A stretch of DNA of 64,000 bases. Source: Numenius arquata (lineage: Eukaryota > Chordata > Aves > Charadriiformes > Scolopacidae). A program made the position numbers and the translations under genes. The stretch's first letter is position 1, and each line of letters starts with the position of its first letter. The notes beneath the pieces are model-generated. The model ran no database searches. It saw only the letters and a list, made by a program, of their open reading frames with translations, and had not been told where the DNA came from. The DNA is taken from NCBI RefSeq assembly GCF_964106895.1, contig NC_133581.1:13914455-13978454 (forward strand), read 5' to 3'. Positions 48,841 to 59,300 of this stretch are shown one piece after another.

Positions 48841-51800
48841 AGGTGGTCTTGCATGTCCAAGTCAGTACCCAAAGCAATTCAGGCTCGGGACCCTCCTCGT
48901 TTCTGCCTGAGGTCCCCAGGTGGGTCCTGCCAAGGCAGAGAGCTGGTGCAGGACTGTGCTGTGCTTTCACGCCTGGCACCAGCAACGCAGCAGAACAAGG
49001 CTGTCAGAGAGGACCTCTGGTTTTGGTGGTGTGAGAGGAATGTGAGGCTGGAGATGTGGGGCTGGCTGGGTGTAACGTGGGGCTTTCTGAGAGCACAGGC
49101 TGGCAGGTGGCTTCTGAGGCACTGTGTTGGAAAAGCAATTTGGGACCAATGGGAATGGCATGGGTAGGGAGCAGGAAAAGGTGTCCCAAAGGGTGGAAGC
49201 CGTGCTCCTCCCCAGGCTCCGGTGCCCTCTCAGTGTGAAACTGGGAGCCTGGGCAGGGAAGGAGGGGGAAAGGCTGCAGTGAGAACCGGAAAAACCTGCT
49301 CATGCCTGCCCGGGATTCACATTACTCACACTGGTTTAAAACAGGTCACGTTTGCTTTGGTTTCAAGGCAGAGATGGCCAAACTGCCTAAAGACTGTTTT
49401 CAGCCCAGTTTAGAGCAGGTTCAAGGTCCCAAAGTGCCTGTTTACTTTGTCACTGCCCTCACGCTCTCCTAACCCATGGCCAGTGCAAGGTCTTAACCAG
49501 AGGTTTAAGTCTTTCTAAGCAAAGGCTGGGCTAGAGGCACACACAGAGGCATGTTCCCCAGCCCATCTGAGGGGTGGTAACCACAGGCAGTGGGATTGCA
49601 TCCAGGCACTCACACCTCCTGACCTGCAACAGTCTTTGAAGAAGCTCACCCAGCAAGTTTGCTGGTTGAAGCTGGACGGGACTTGGCTTCTGGTGATTCT
49701 TCCCATTGCAAAGGAAGTCTTCTGCGTCCCCTAGATGCCATCACAGGTGAGAAGTTCATGGCAGTGGGGCAAGTTGAAGCTGCCCTGTTGCAGGTCTCAT
49801 CTGCGCTAGCACTAGGCTGGCTGCACCATGCTTCTCCTTCCTACCAGAAGCTGGACCAGGTGGGTCAGCCCCATATGATTTACCGGGTTATTATAGTCAA
49901 CTGGGTGTGAGTAGTGGGGTGAAACCATGCTCTTGTTGGGAAGAAGGAGGAAAAAAGAAGCTAACAGAGTTAGAAATCAGGTTATCTGGGGCTAATGGCT
50001 GTATCTGCTTATTAGGTAGCAATAACAATAATTTACCTTCAAATCGCAATAATTCATCAAAACACTTTGCACCTACCTCCTGAATCTTCATGGCTTATCT
50101 CACCCCTCTTATTCGGGGATCTGAAAGCACTTCATAAACATTAAGTAATTATTCCTCCACACCCCTGCAAGCAAAGTAAACATTATCCCCATTTTGCAGC
50201 TGGGGAAGCTGAGCTCACCTAAGGAGATAATAACTGAGCAGGGATGCAGGAGCCCAGAGAGCAGGTTCCTACCCCAGCTTCTACCACAACCACCTTTCTG
50301 CAGAGGGCTCTGCAGTGTGGGTGTTCAGGACATAATCCAGGGTAATTCAGACTCTCAGCCATGCACATTTCTGTATTTACCACTGTTTTCAAGTGGCAGG
50401 AAATGTGTAAAAAGGGTGCAGACTTCTCCTGCCTTGGGGATGTTCACATCAACAGTGCTCATCACTGTCTCACCACCTTTTAGCCTCTACCATGGGGACT
50501 AGGCACCTGCCAGTGTGAAGCACCTGTCATTATTCACAGTAGGACTCTCCCTTTTTTAATGGCTACTTTAATGACCCTAATCTGTTGGTGTGAGTGTGGT
50601 TAATCCCACAGCTCTAAGGACTGGCAGTTCAGAAACTTTTCCTCTCTTGCCTCCTCACACCTCACTTTGCATCCTAACCTAGTGCTCCAGGACCAGAATG
50701 AGCTGGTGGGACTTGTGCAAAGGAGAAGGCACTGACCTCTGTCCTGGCTTGGAAATCAGGCTGCTGTGAGTAACAGGGCACAGCAGTGATGAATCAGGGT
50801 ATCTGTCTCCAGCCGCTTAGCTTGGGTCTGTGACACACACAGTGCCATCCAAAAATAAGATGCTTGAAGTTAAACCTGTGATCAAGTGCTTTGATGGATC
50901 TTGGTCCTCGAGGAAGAGGCACTCTGGCACCGTTGATGTGTGACAAAGATGTAAATTAAGGGGAGGATGTACTCTTAAAATAATGAGCCTTGGCAGTGGA
51001 GGGGAGGATGAGACACTGAAGGTCCATGCGAGGCCAGTGGTAACCTATTGGGAGGGGGTTTATTATTTTTTTCCCAGAAACCAGCAGTTGACTTCTGGAA
51101 GCCAAGTGGATGCCAACATCAGAGCAGGAGGAGGGTTGTGTTTCATAGGCAAGTCATGGTGGATTAAATGTAAATGAATCTGCAGCTTGATGGACATATA
51201 GGATCAGTGCCGGGAACCCCAGCTCCTGGTGGGGGATGGATTAGTAACGGGTACTGGTGCGTTTGCACGCAGGGAGGGAATGAATGGCGAGGCAGGGAGG
51301 TTTCCAGCATTGCCCTGCCTTGTAGCACTGCCAGAAAGAGACATCTCCAGGCTTAGAGAAGAGAGGTCAAGCCTAGCTAAACACCAGCTTGGTCCCCCAT
51401 CAGAGAATCGCTGAGGCATGAAGAAAAACTTTAACAGCTGCAATGCTGCTTTTGAACCTCCTAGTAAAAAGGAGGGTCGGGAGGTCAAAACTTTCAATGC
51501 CTCTGGGAAGGAGAGGACTTTTCCCGGCAAGCCTTTGAAAAACCCGAACTAAATTAGCATGACCACACTGCTAAATGCTTGGGAAACCCGGACTGCTCGG
51601 GTCACAGGCTCCCCCAGCAGCAGAGTGGCAGAGAGCTGTTGCATTCCCATACTCAACAGCCGTAATTAATGGGGCTATTTCCTAGGTGAAAGGCAGATCT
51701 TGAGAATCCTACGCAGCACCTGGATGGGAAATAAAAGCCTGTGGGCTGTGCCCTGGGCATCCTTTTTCCTCCCAACACCACTGCCCTTTCCCCTTTCTAT

Positions 51801-53055
51801 TTCTCCCTTCCATTTTATTTTTCTTCACTTCTATCCACTGTTGTTTCAGCTTTTTCTTCCTTTGAATCGCATGGCTCAAAGCACTGTTGAAGTGGGGAAT
51901 GGCGACGTAATTACCCAGCCATATTCTCCGCTGGGGACGCTGGATGGGAACGCAGGAGCTCCAACCTAATGATATCATTCTTTTTTCTACTTTTTCTTGC
52001 AAAAGGGGTGAGAAAGCGCCCTGCTCTGCATTTTGAGTTATTCACTTCCACTTTAAAGGTAGATTTTGCTGGTTTGCACCTTTTTCAGGAGCCGTTCTAG
52101 CAAAGAGCCAGCAATGCAGGTTTCTGGCGGATGTAGGGATCTGAGATTTCTGGCTCTGAGCCCATCATGGGTTTTTACAATGCTGCCTTTCCACTTGGCT
52201 CCCATTCATCTGGACCATGAGTTTCCTGGGCACCACTTTTCACAAAACTCTTTGCAGGTCATCTCCCTTCACATCTCCCACTGCCGTAGGTATGGAAAGC
52301 AGACAGGCACACGCAGACGTTGCAGGTGCTGTTAGTGTTTTCGGAAAAGTGCTGTATGTCTACGAGCTGCAATCCAAATACATAAGACGACCAATGTAGC
52401 CAAAGTTTACTCTCTAGGGCTGCAACCCTGCAGGCTGCTGTTGAGCATCCCTATTCCTATTGCAGCCACAGGAGAGAAGTGCTCAGCAACTTTTGCAGGC
52501 TTGCTGCAGAAGCGGAATGAATACTTCATTGAATAAAGCAGGAGGACAGGAAATATATCAAGTTTCAGAGGCCAGAAGGCCTGCCCTTGAAGGAGAACAG
52601 ATAGTCTTCCCACCAGACAAAGGTCTCTCCTTCCTGCAAGCCCAAACCCAAGCAGGGCTGCGGGTGGGGATGGCGGGGTGGGGTCCATGGTGCGCTGGCT
52701 GTCAGCCGCAGTGGCTCTGCGGTGCGGAGCACCAGTTCAGCTTTCCTGAGATGCTGCAGCATCTTTTCTTTCTCATATCTCTTGTTGTCCTAGAAACAGA
52801 GGAAAAAATTCTTCCAGACAAGCCCTTTTGTTACACTCAAGGCAGCATCTTCTGTCTCTTAGCAAAACAGTGTATGGTTGCATAATAAAACTCTTGCCAG
52901 AAAAACAGCAGTGGGTTCAAAACCTTCCAAAGAAACCTGGAAAAACTTCACATCCTCCAAACTTTCCCAGAGTCCTAAGAGTGCTGAAAGGATCAATAGG
53001 CACTTCACAACCCTGCTACAAGTACATGCTGAGCAACAGGAGGCAGTACTCCTGT

Positions 53056-53150
53056 ATATATACTCTCTCTATATATAAAATATATATTTTTATCTATATT
53101 TATACATTTCTAATTATATGTACAATTTATATATTTTTATATATATAGGT
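53056..53150. repeat. AT-rich (TATA)n low-complexity tract
   Basis: Interrupted TATATA and ATATTT runs. It is ordinary simple sequence. Confidence 0.85.
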
Positions 53151-55610
53151 CCTCACTTCTGGCTTTGAATTACAGCTCTTGAGGTAGGAGGGGTCTGCTG
53201 GAAGAGAAAGTCAACTTGCCATGTGGTAACGGCCACTTTTCTCTCCCAGTGCCAGGGCTCGCCTGGTAATGCCGGGATTGTGGGGACAATTGTCTTTACT
53301 TGGGAGGGAGGCTCGTCTTCTGGGGCAAACGTGCCATTCTGTGTGCTGAGCCAGGCAAGGGATGCACTGGGTAATTTCTCTGTGGCACATGAAATGTCGG
53401 CAAAGGATGGTGACTGACAAATTTCCTGAGGCTTGCGGGGTCCAGAGGCACATTCCCAAGGTCTCAAGGAGTCCACAGTAAGGTGAGAAAGAGAGGAAAG
53501 CACCACAGGGACCATGCAGCGCTTGTGTCCCAGGAGGAAGGGAACTGCAGCTCCTGTCTCCAGCAGTGCCTGGTGGGAGATGGAGAAATAAGAGATGACC
53601 TTCAGGCCGGCCAAAATGTTTGATAGCCATGATGCTGACCGCATCTAGCTGCTGTGGAGACCAGTGGATGTTGGGCACCTCTGAAAATCTGACTTCTCAC
53701 TCTTTCTTTTTGGAGATGAGCCTGAAAAAGAAACTTCCCTCTACTCTCCCCTCCCAACAACAGCTCAGAGGGTTTTGGCTTTCAGCAGAAAGACAAAACC
53801 CAACAGCTCTGCAGATTTCAGTGCCTCAAATACCTATTTCCCCTCATCCCCTACCCTGACCGTGCAGTGCCATGTTGTAGCATGGGCCACAGCACTGCTG
53901 TCTGAGCTGGCTTGGGTGGCCTTGTCAGTGGAGATGTCCTCTGTTAGGAGAGGTTATAGCTGGTCACTAAATGATGACCTGCTGCCAGGGTATGGTTCTC
54001 ATGAGGAGTTTTTTTGTGCAAACATGTTCTGTATCTTAAGAAGCCTCAGAGCAAGGAGTCTTCTGGTTGCATTCCTGAGCACATCAGCAAAACAGCATCA
54101 TCTTCTTTGGGGAAACTCAGATAGGTTTACTATCTCATCTGCAATAGGGTGGCTGCTGGAAAGACCAAAGGACTTGCTTGGTACTGCTCAAGATGTTGAG
54201 ATAGCTCCACTCTCCTCCCCAAAGCAGCTTGGCTGCTCAGTGTACAACAAGCATGCGAGTTTTCAAAATTTTAAGATGCATCTTTAGAAAACCGAGCGAG
54301 GAACCAGTGAGCACAAACCCAGAAATCAGCTCAGTTGCTATTCCTGGGTCAGTCCCTGAAGACGGCCTTGGCACCGCAGGAGCTTTTGAGCTTCGGGAAT
54401 AAATCTGGAGGTGGGCTGAGACACTGTGAGGGTTGGAAGAGGTGGTCCATGAGTAGCCGGTCTGGAAGAGCTCACTCATGTGAAACTATCCCCTGAACAC
54501 TTTCATCCATCTCGGTTGATGCAAGGTGTGGAGAAGTCTTTGTAGGGCGGGGGACCAAGGGATCACACAGACGTGTGGGTGAAGAGTTAGAAGTTTATTT
54601 ATTTTTCACAGTAATAGCTTTACCTTCACAACTGAAAAGACACTTCCAATCTTTTTTACAAGCTGCTAAAGGCAGAAAGATTTAAAACTCAGAATCTTTT
54701 TATTAAAAGAAAGACAAGTGTCCTCACTAGTGGCAAATGAACCTCTGCTCAGTTTTTGTCTGATTAGGATCTCAGAAGAGTATCCAAGCTAATAAATAAG
54801 ATATGTATCTCCTGAGAACAGCTTTTGTTGTTTTCTTATATAGATCTTTGTTCCTCCTGAGCTGTAAGGTCTCCAGGGCATGGCCCGTGTTACGGAGCGC
54901 CAGATGTACTATCTGATTTTAGGAGATCATAATTATGAGGAATATGTCAGAACAACAGAAAACTTCATTTAAAAACCCAATTAAAGCTGCCGAGTGACAG
55001 CTACATACTTCTGTGTTGCATCACCTCCTAATCCCAGCAGCTTGCATCTGGAGGAACGAGTAGTTAAGGATGTCGTAAACCTGACAAGGTCCACGTGAAA
55101 TGGGGATTTTTCTGACTACAAGTGAAAATTAACGCACTTTTTGTGGTGGAGCAGCAGCCCTGAGATCTGTTTTAGAGCAGCAACCTCGGGGCCCTTGGTC
55201 TGTTGGGTGGGTTATCCTTTCTCATGACTGGTAGAACATTTCACAAGACCTTCTGGATAAAGAAATAGAAAGGTAACTGTATGTCTTCCACACTGCGGGA
55301 AATGCTTGGCACTGGGGTTGCACCAGCATGGTCATGGCTGGAGCACCCTCACCAGTGGAGACCACTAGGATGGGATGCTGAGGCTGATGCCACCACAGCT
55401 GTCCTCTTTGCCTAGTGGACCATGGAGGAAGGGCATTGCCGTGCAAGGGTGGGGAGGGCTTTCATGTGTGTTTTTTGGGAGCCAAGATGGGAAAAGCAGG
55501 CAGAGGCAGGAGGTGAGAAGTTTCCAAAGCCTCCGGCATGGCAGCAGGCACCTGCTTCCTCCCAAACCGGCTGAACCTGTCTCCCTCCTGTCACCTCTCT
55601 GTGGTTTTAG

Positions 55611-55737
55611 GGTGTTCGAAGCCCCCATCCGGCTGAAGGGCACGGGGCGCGGGGGCTGCACCCACTTCCTGGGCCAGGCCAAGCTCTTCCTCTCCAAAAA
55701 AGGGGTTGTTTTCTCACTTGGGGACCTGCCTGGGCAG
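55611..55737 (+). CDS. unassigned exon-like segment beside the CpG island
   Basis: After an acceptor-like CTCTCTGTGGTTTTAG, the frame starting GTG TTC GAA at 55612 runs 28 codons, 27 of them ending in G or C. It encodes VFEAPIRLKGTGRGGCTHFL and then GQAKLFLS. The codon-like signal stops at 55695, where AAAAAAGGGG begins. A weak donor follows at 55737 (GGCAG|gtggag). I do not recognise the peptide. On the minus strand the same bases could also be an exon (acceptor-like TTTTTTGGAGAG, donor AGAG|gtgaca). It may be a real exon, a gene remnant, or simply GC-rich DNA. Confidence 0.25.
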
Positions 55738-55857
55738 GTGGAGGTCTGGGCCCTGCCACTGGATGGGCACGGGCTTTTAGATATGGCTGAGAGCTTCCAG
55801 CCGGCGACGAGGCCCCAGGAGCCGGGGATAGAGTACAGTGCGGGTTTAGTTGGTTGC

Positions 55858-56075
55858 TTTTTAAAAAAAGAGAACTTAGGACCTTTTTTTAAAATAAAAT
55901 GAGAATTTACTACTTTTTAATGGTGTTTTTTTAAGAGTTTTTTTATTTTAAAGGAGAATTTAAGACTTTGGTGGGGGAAAGGGAGTATTGAGGAGTCATT
56001 TTTTAAAAGAAAACAAAACCAAACAGGTGAATTTATTACTTTTTTTTTTAAAAAAAAAAAGGAGAATTTGAGCCT
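55858..56075. repeat. A-run/T-run tract with degenerate repeats of GAATTTA.TACTTTTT
   Basis: Words of the form GAGAATTTACTACTTTTT, GAGAATTTAAGACTTT and GTGAATTTATTACTTTTT recur about every 55-75 bp, separated by T-runs meeting A-runs. The last T11A11 junction is self-complementary. The tract ends about 30 bp before the CpG island. Stiff A/T tracts of this kind exclude nucleosomes (established knowledge). Confidence 0.6.
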
Positions 56076-56140
56076 CCCGGTTTTTGAAAGGAAACAAGGA
56101 AACTAAGGCTTTGAGGCGCGGGGGGAGGGGCGGCGCTCAC

Positions 56141-56200
56141 CTGGCCGGGGGCGGGGCCGTGGGGCGGGGCTGCCGGGGGCGGGGCTCCGGAGGGGGCGGG
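56141..56200 (-). other. candidate non-coding first exon, minus strand (possibly LMNTD2)
   Basis: Read on the minus strand the sequence is CCCCGGCCAG|gtgagcgccg, a consensus donor with the exon edge at 56141. The 5' limit is approximate. No lamin-tail exon was recognised further left, so the minus-strand transcript could be LMNTD2, a promoter antisense RNA, or nothing. Confidence 0.35.
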
Positions 56201-56229
56201 GCCGCCGGGGCGGGGCGGGGCGGAGGGGC

Positions 56230-56357
56230 TGCAGGTCGCCGCGGCTCCGCGCTGCGGAGCGGAGCGGCGGGACCGAAGGGGAGCGGAGCGGCCGCCGCCG
56301 CCGTCGGGGAGAGCAGGCAGAGCCGGAGCCGGGCCGTCGCGGCCGCGCCGGCGGCAG
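56230..56357 (+). other. candidate non-coding first exon, plus strand (possibly RASSF7)
   Basis: This GC-rich stretch without any ATG ends in GGCGGCAG|gtgagtgcg, a full-consensus donor. The start is approximate, placed just after the GC-box cluster. A GCTCCGC/GCGGAGC hairpin with a 3-nt loop lies at 56244-56260. No RASSF7 coding start (a Ras-association domain beginning MELKVWVDG) was found to 64000, so intron 1 would exceed 7.6 kb. Gene identity is inference. Confidence 0.5.
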
Positions 56358-59300
56358 GTGAGTGCGCGCCGGTGCGGTGGGACCGGGCCGGGCCTCCCGG
56401 CGAGGGGCCGCCGCCGCTTGGCAGCACCGGGGCGCGGCGCGGCCCGGCTCGGCCCTGCCCTGCCCGCAGCCGGGCCGGCAGCCCCGGGGAGGGCGGTGGT
56501 GGCGGCGACGGTCGGCGGAGCCGCTGGCCCCGGTCTCCCCGGAGTGAGCCACCCCGGGACAGCGGGTGCCTGGCAGGGCCCACCGGCAACGGGGAAGAAC
56601 CCCATTATTTTGCGGCTGCGAAGTGCAACGACTCGATGTGGCACACGGAGCGGGGTAGGGACGGCAAGGTGACTTGGGGGCAGAGCGTCTGCAGAAACCT
56701 CGAATCCGTTAAGGAGAGCCCGTGCTGGGATGACCGGGAGCAGCGCTCAGCACTGGCAGGACCCCGAGCCCCTTTGCCACCTGCCCGGTGCTGCGGTGGT
56801 CGTGTCCCGGTTGGTCGAGCACTGGGTGTCTGCGCCTCCCACCTGCCCAGGGCGACGGGTGCTGGCACCGGATCCCCAGCAGCTCCTGCCACCAGCATGG
56901 CCCACTCAAAGATCGCATCGTGGTCCCACTTAACACTGGAAATGCTGGGTAGAGCCCATGGCGGAGGACCAGCCCGTGGGCTCCCAGCTACCTATGTCAG
57001 GAGCCTCTCATCGTGGTCTGCATCCATGGGGCAAAGCTGTCTGTCTTTCCTCCCCTCAGAGTCATCTCTGGCTCCCCGAGGAGAGGGGTTAAATTCCTCG
57101 ATAAGAGCCTGGCTTTCCGCTGCATACTTTTGATGCCTTCTGTGAACTCCACCAGCAGGTTGTTTCGTAACTCCGCTTGTGGCCCGCTGAGGGTGGGAGA
57201 ACAAACTCCTCTCCCTGGTTTTTCCCTGCCCTGCAACAGCACTTTGTAATTGCACATTAAAAACTCAATTGCAGGTTAAAAACCCAAATGTGGGTTTGAG
57301 GGCAGTATCGTACAGAAGAAGGGGTCATGGCCACATACTTCTCACTCGGCCACTCCCTCTGGCACAGCCCGTGGCACTCCCTTTGCTATGGCTGATTTCA
57401 GCAGAAATTAGGAAGAGGCAGGTGGAAATGGGTGAGGAATGATCCGAAGAGGTGAGGCAGGAGCTCTGTCTGCTCCTTGCAGTGAGCCAGGGCCAGATCC
57501 CGGGGATGCCGGTGCTAACAGCGTGTTTGCGGGCCCTGGCTCTGTGCTCTGCCGAGACTTGCCAGGCAGGCACGGTGCCCCGGGAACGTGTGGCAGCACG
57601 AACGACAGAGCTCAGCTGTCAAATGGTGGGATGCTGGATGTGGCTGGGATGGGACGGGGATGCTACGTGCACCGTCCGCTCGCCTCGCCGGGTAGCTGTG
57701 TGGGATTGCACTCTTCATGCAGCAAGAATTGCACCTCCTCTTAGGGAGCAGAGAGCAAATTTGTTTGTGCACGTGCTGTATCTGCAGTGGTTATGAGCAG
57801 GAAGCATATCCAAATGCTGCTTGCCTTCTTTACTGGGCAGAGCCGATGGTGTCTGCTTGGGAAGGGGCTCCGGGGAAAGGCGAATGCTCTTACCTTCTGC
57901 TGGTGTCACTGGAATGCCAGGAATCCTCCCGCATCCCGGTTATCTGCCGGGAGAGCCTGAGCACGGCGCCTGGCCTCCCTCTCAGCATAGTTCCGCTGGC
58001 TTCCCCACGCCCTCTTGAAAGAAATAGCATGGAAATCAAGAAGCCCCTCAAGTGCATATGTCTTTCTAAAGCCTTTCTTCCACCTTTTCATGGAAGGCTG
58101 TGAGGCCGGGGAGCTTGCAGTGCCTGCGGGTCTGGGGGTCCTGTGCTCTGAAATTTTCTAGCAAGGGGATACCAGTTGATCCAAAAAATAAAACTCCACA
58201 AATGAGTGTGAGAGAGATGTGGGAGTTAGCTCTACCCAGGGCTTGAAGGGGGAGACCTGACCAACAATGTGACCCTGAGATAATGAAACAACTTAAGAAC
58301 TAAGTATGATTTATTTTACTATTATTTTTTTTCCCCCCTGTGCTTAAGAAAAGCAAGTTATGGCTGCGCTCGGGCACTTGGTGGCTTTGGATACCTGCAG
58401 GCCCCAGCAAGTATGCTGGGGAGCTTGCCAGGCTTGCCCAAACCTTTTGGCAGTGGGTGGCCGCTGGCCAAAGCAGTATGGTGATGGCCGGTCTGAATCA
58501 TTCTAGGGTGCTCTCTTCCCCAGGGTGCTCTTTGAAACATAATTTCACCAAAAAAAGGTAGTGTGGTGTAATTGCTGAAGATACAGGGATTTACTGCACC
58601 TGGGCAAACAGAGGAGCTTCTGTGCTGAAGTATTTTGGGGACTAGATGTAAAATGGAGTTGGATGGGAGCTGGTTTGCTCTGGCAATGTGTATGCTGTCC
58701 ACCTCCATAATGGAGATGTGTGTCGTGGTTGCCTTCATCATCACCATGTGCTGCAGAGAAATATCGCGTGAATGTATTTGGTTCATCCTGTCCGTGTTTT
58801 TCAACATCTCTCTGCCCTGTCCCATTTGTGTCTTCTGCTGTGGAAAAAACCTCCAGTGGTGTCTTGGAGGTCACCCAGCCTGCTTTCTGCTGTCCTCCAT
58901 GTGCCAGGGGGGTGATGCTTTAGGACTAAATCCAGATAAGGGGTTGATCCTCCCTGGCTGGGAGGCCATGATGTGTGTGCCAAGGCTTTGGAGCAGAATG
59001 TTTCCTCGAGTCATGCAATGTCGGGCACTGTGGTGAGCTAGGAAGAAGTCCAGTTGCTGCTTGATGACGGGTTGGTCTGTGCCTGGGCTTAAATAAAGGC
59101 ATGAGGGACATTTTAAGTATTAGCTCTGTGTGTATGCGTTGTTTTTAAGAGCATCTTTTTAAGGGATGTTCCTCAATCTGTCCCAACTTGTCTATGCCCT
59201 TGTAAACCTGTGTAGTCAAGGCGTAAGCGTGTCTCCACGGAAGGTTTTTAACAAAATCCTATTATTGTATATGATTGCTAACAATTTATGTCCTTCCATT

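Larger units (their letters stand above)
43580..55610. other. intergenic DNA, no gene recognised
   Basis: It contains a homopurine run at 48705-48745, a compact double inverted repeat at 48780-48840, an AT-rich run at 53056-53150, and AT-rich blocks at 48041-48180 and 54890-55010 that may be conserved non-coding elements. The T-rich word TTTATTTATTTTTCACAG near 54593-54610 would be an AATAAA on the minus strand. No coding exon was recognised. Confidence 0.45.
56110..56560. promoter_or_regulatory. CpG-island bidirectional promoter
   Basis: This is the densest CpG stretch of the window. Five or more GGGCGGGG-type Sp1 boxes lie between 56146 and 56225. No TATA box was seen. Outward-facing consensus splice donors lie on both strands, 56141/56140 on minus and 56357/56358 on plus, so transcription probably starts in both directions from about 56180-56260. 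In mammals the gene pair after LRRC56 is LMNTD2(-)/RASSF7(+), divergent. Assigning the island to that pair is inference from synteny. Confidence 0.75.

Noticed and set aside
54593..54610. Minus-strand AATAAA as the 3' end of a hidden gene
   Set aside because: No coding exon was recognised upstream on the minus strand, and TTTATTT words are common in AT-rich DNA.
12000..56000. Minus-strand LMNTD2 gene body
   Set aside because: Expected from mammalian synteny, but no lamin-tail motif or splice-consistent minus-strand exon chain could be seen, so it is not annotated.
56084..57133. 349-codon plus-strand open frame
   Set aside because: It runs straight through the CpG island, GC boxes and a consensus donor at 56357. 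Its Gly/Arg/Ala-rich translation is what GC-rich DNA yields, and overlapping frames on the minus strand are nearly as long.
58635..59036. 133-codon frame with Cys-rich hydrophobic stretches
   Set aside because: It lies in the presumed intron with no splice sites in phase. The hydrophobic look comes from T/C-rich sequence.
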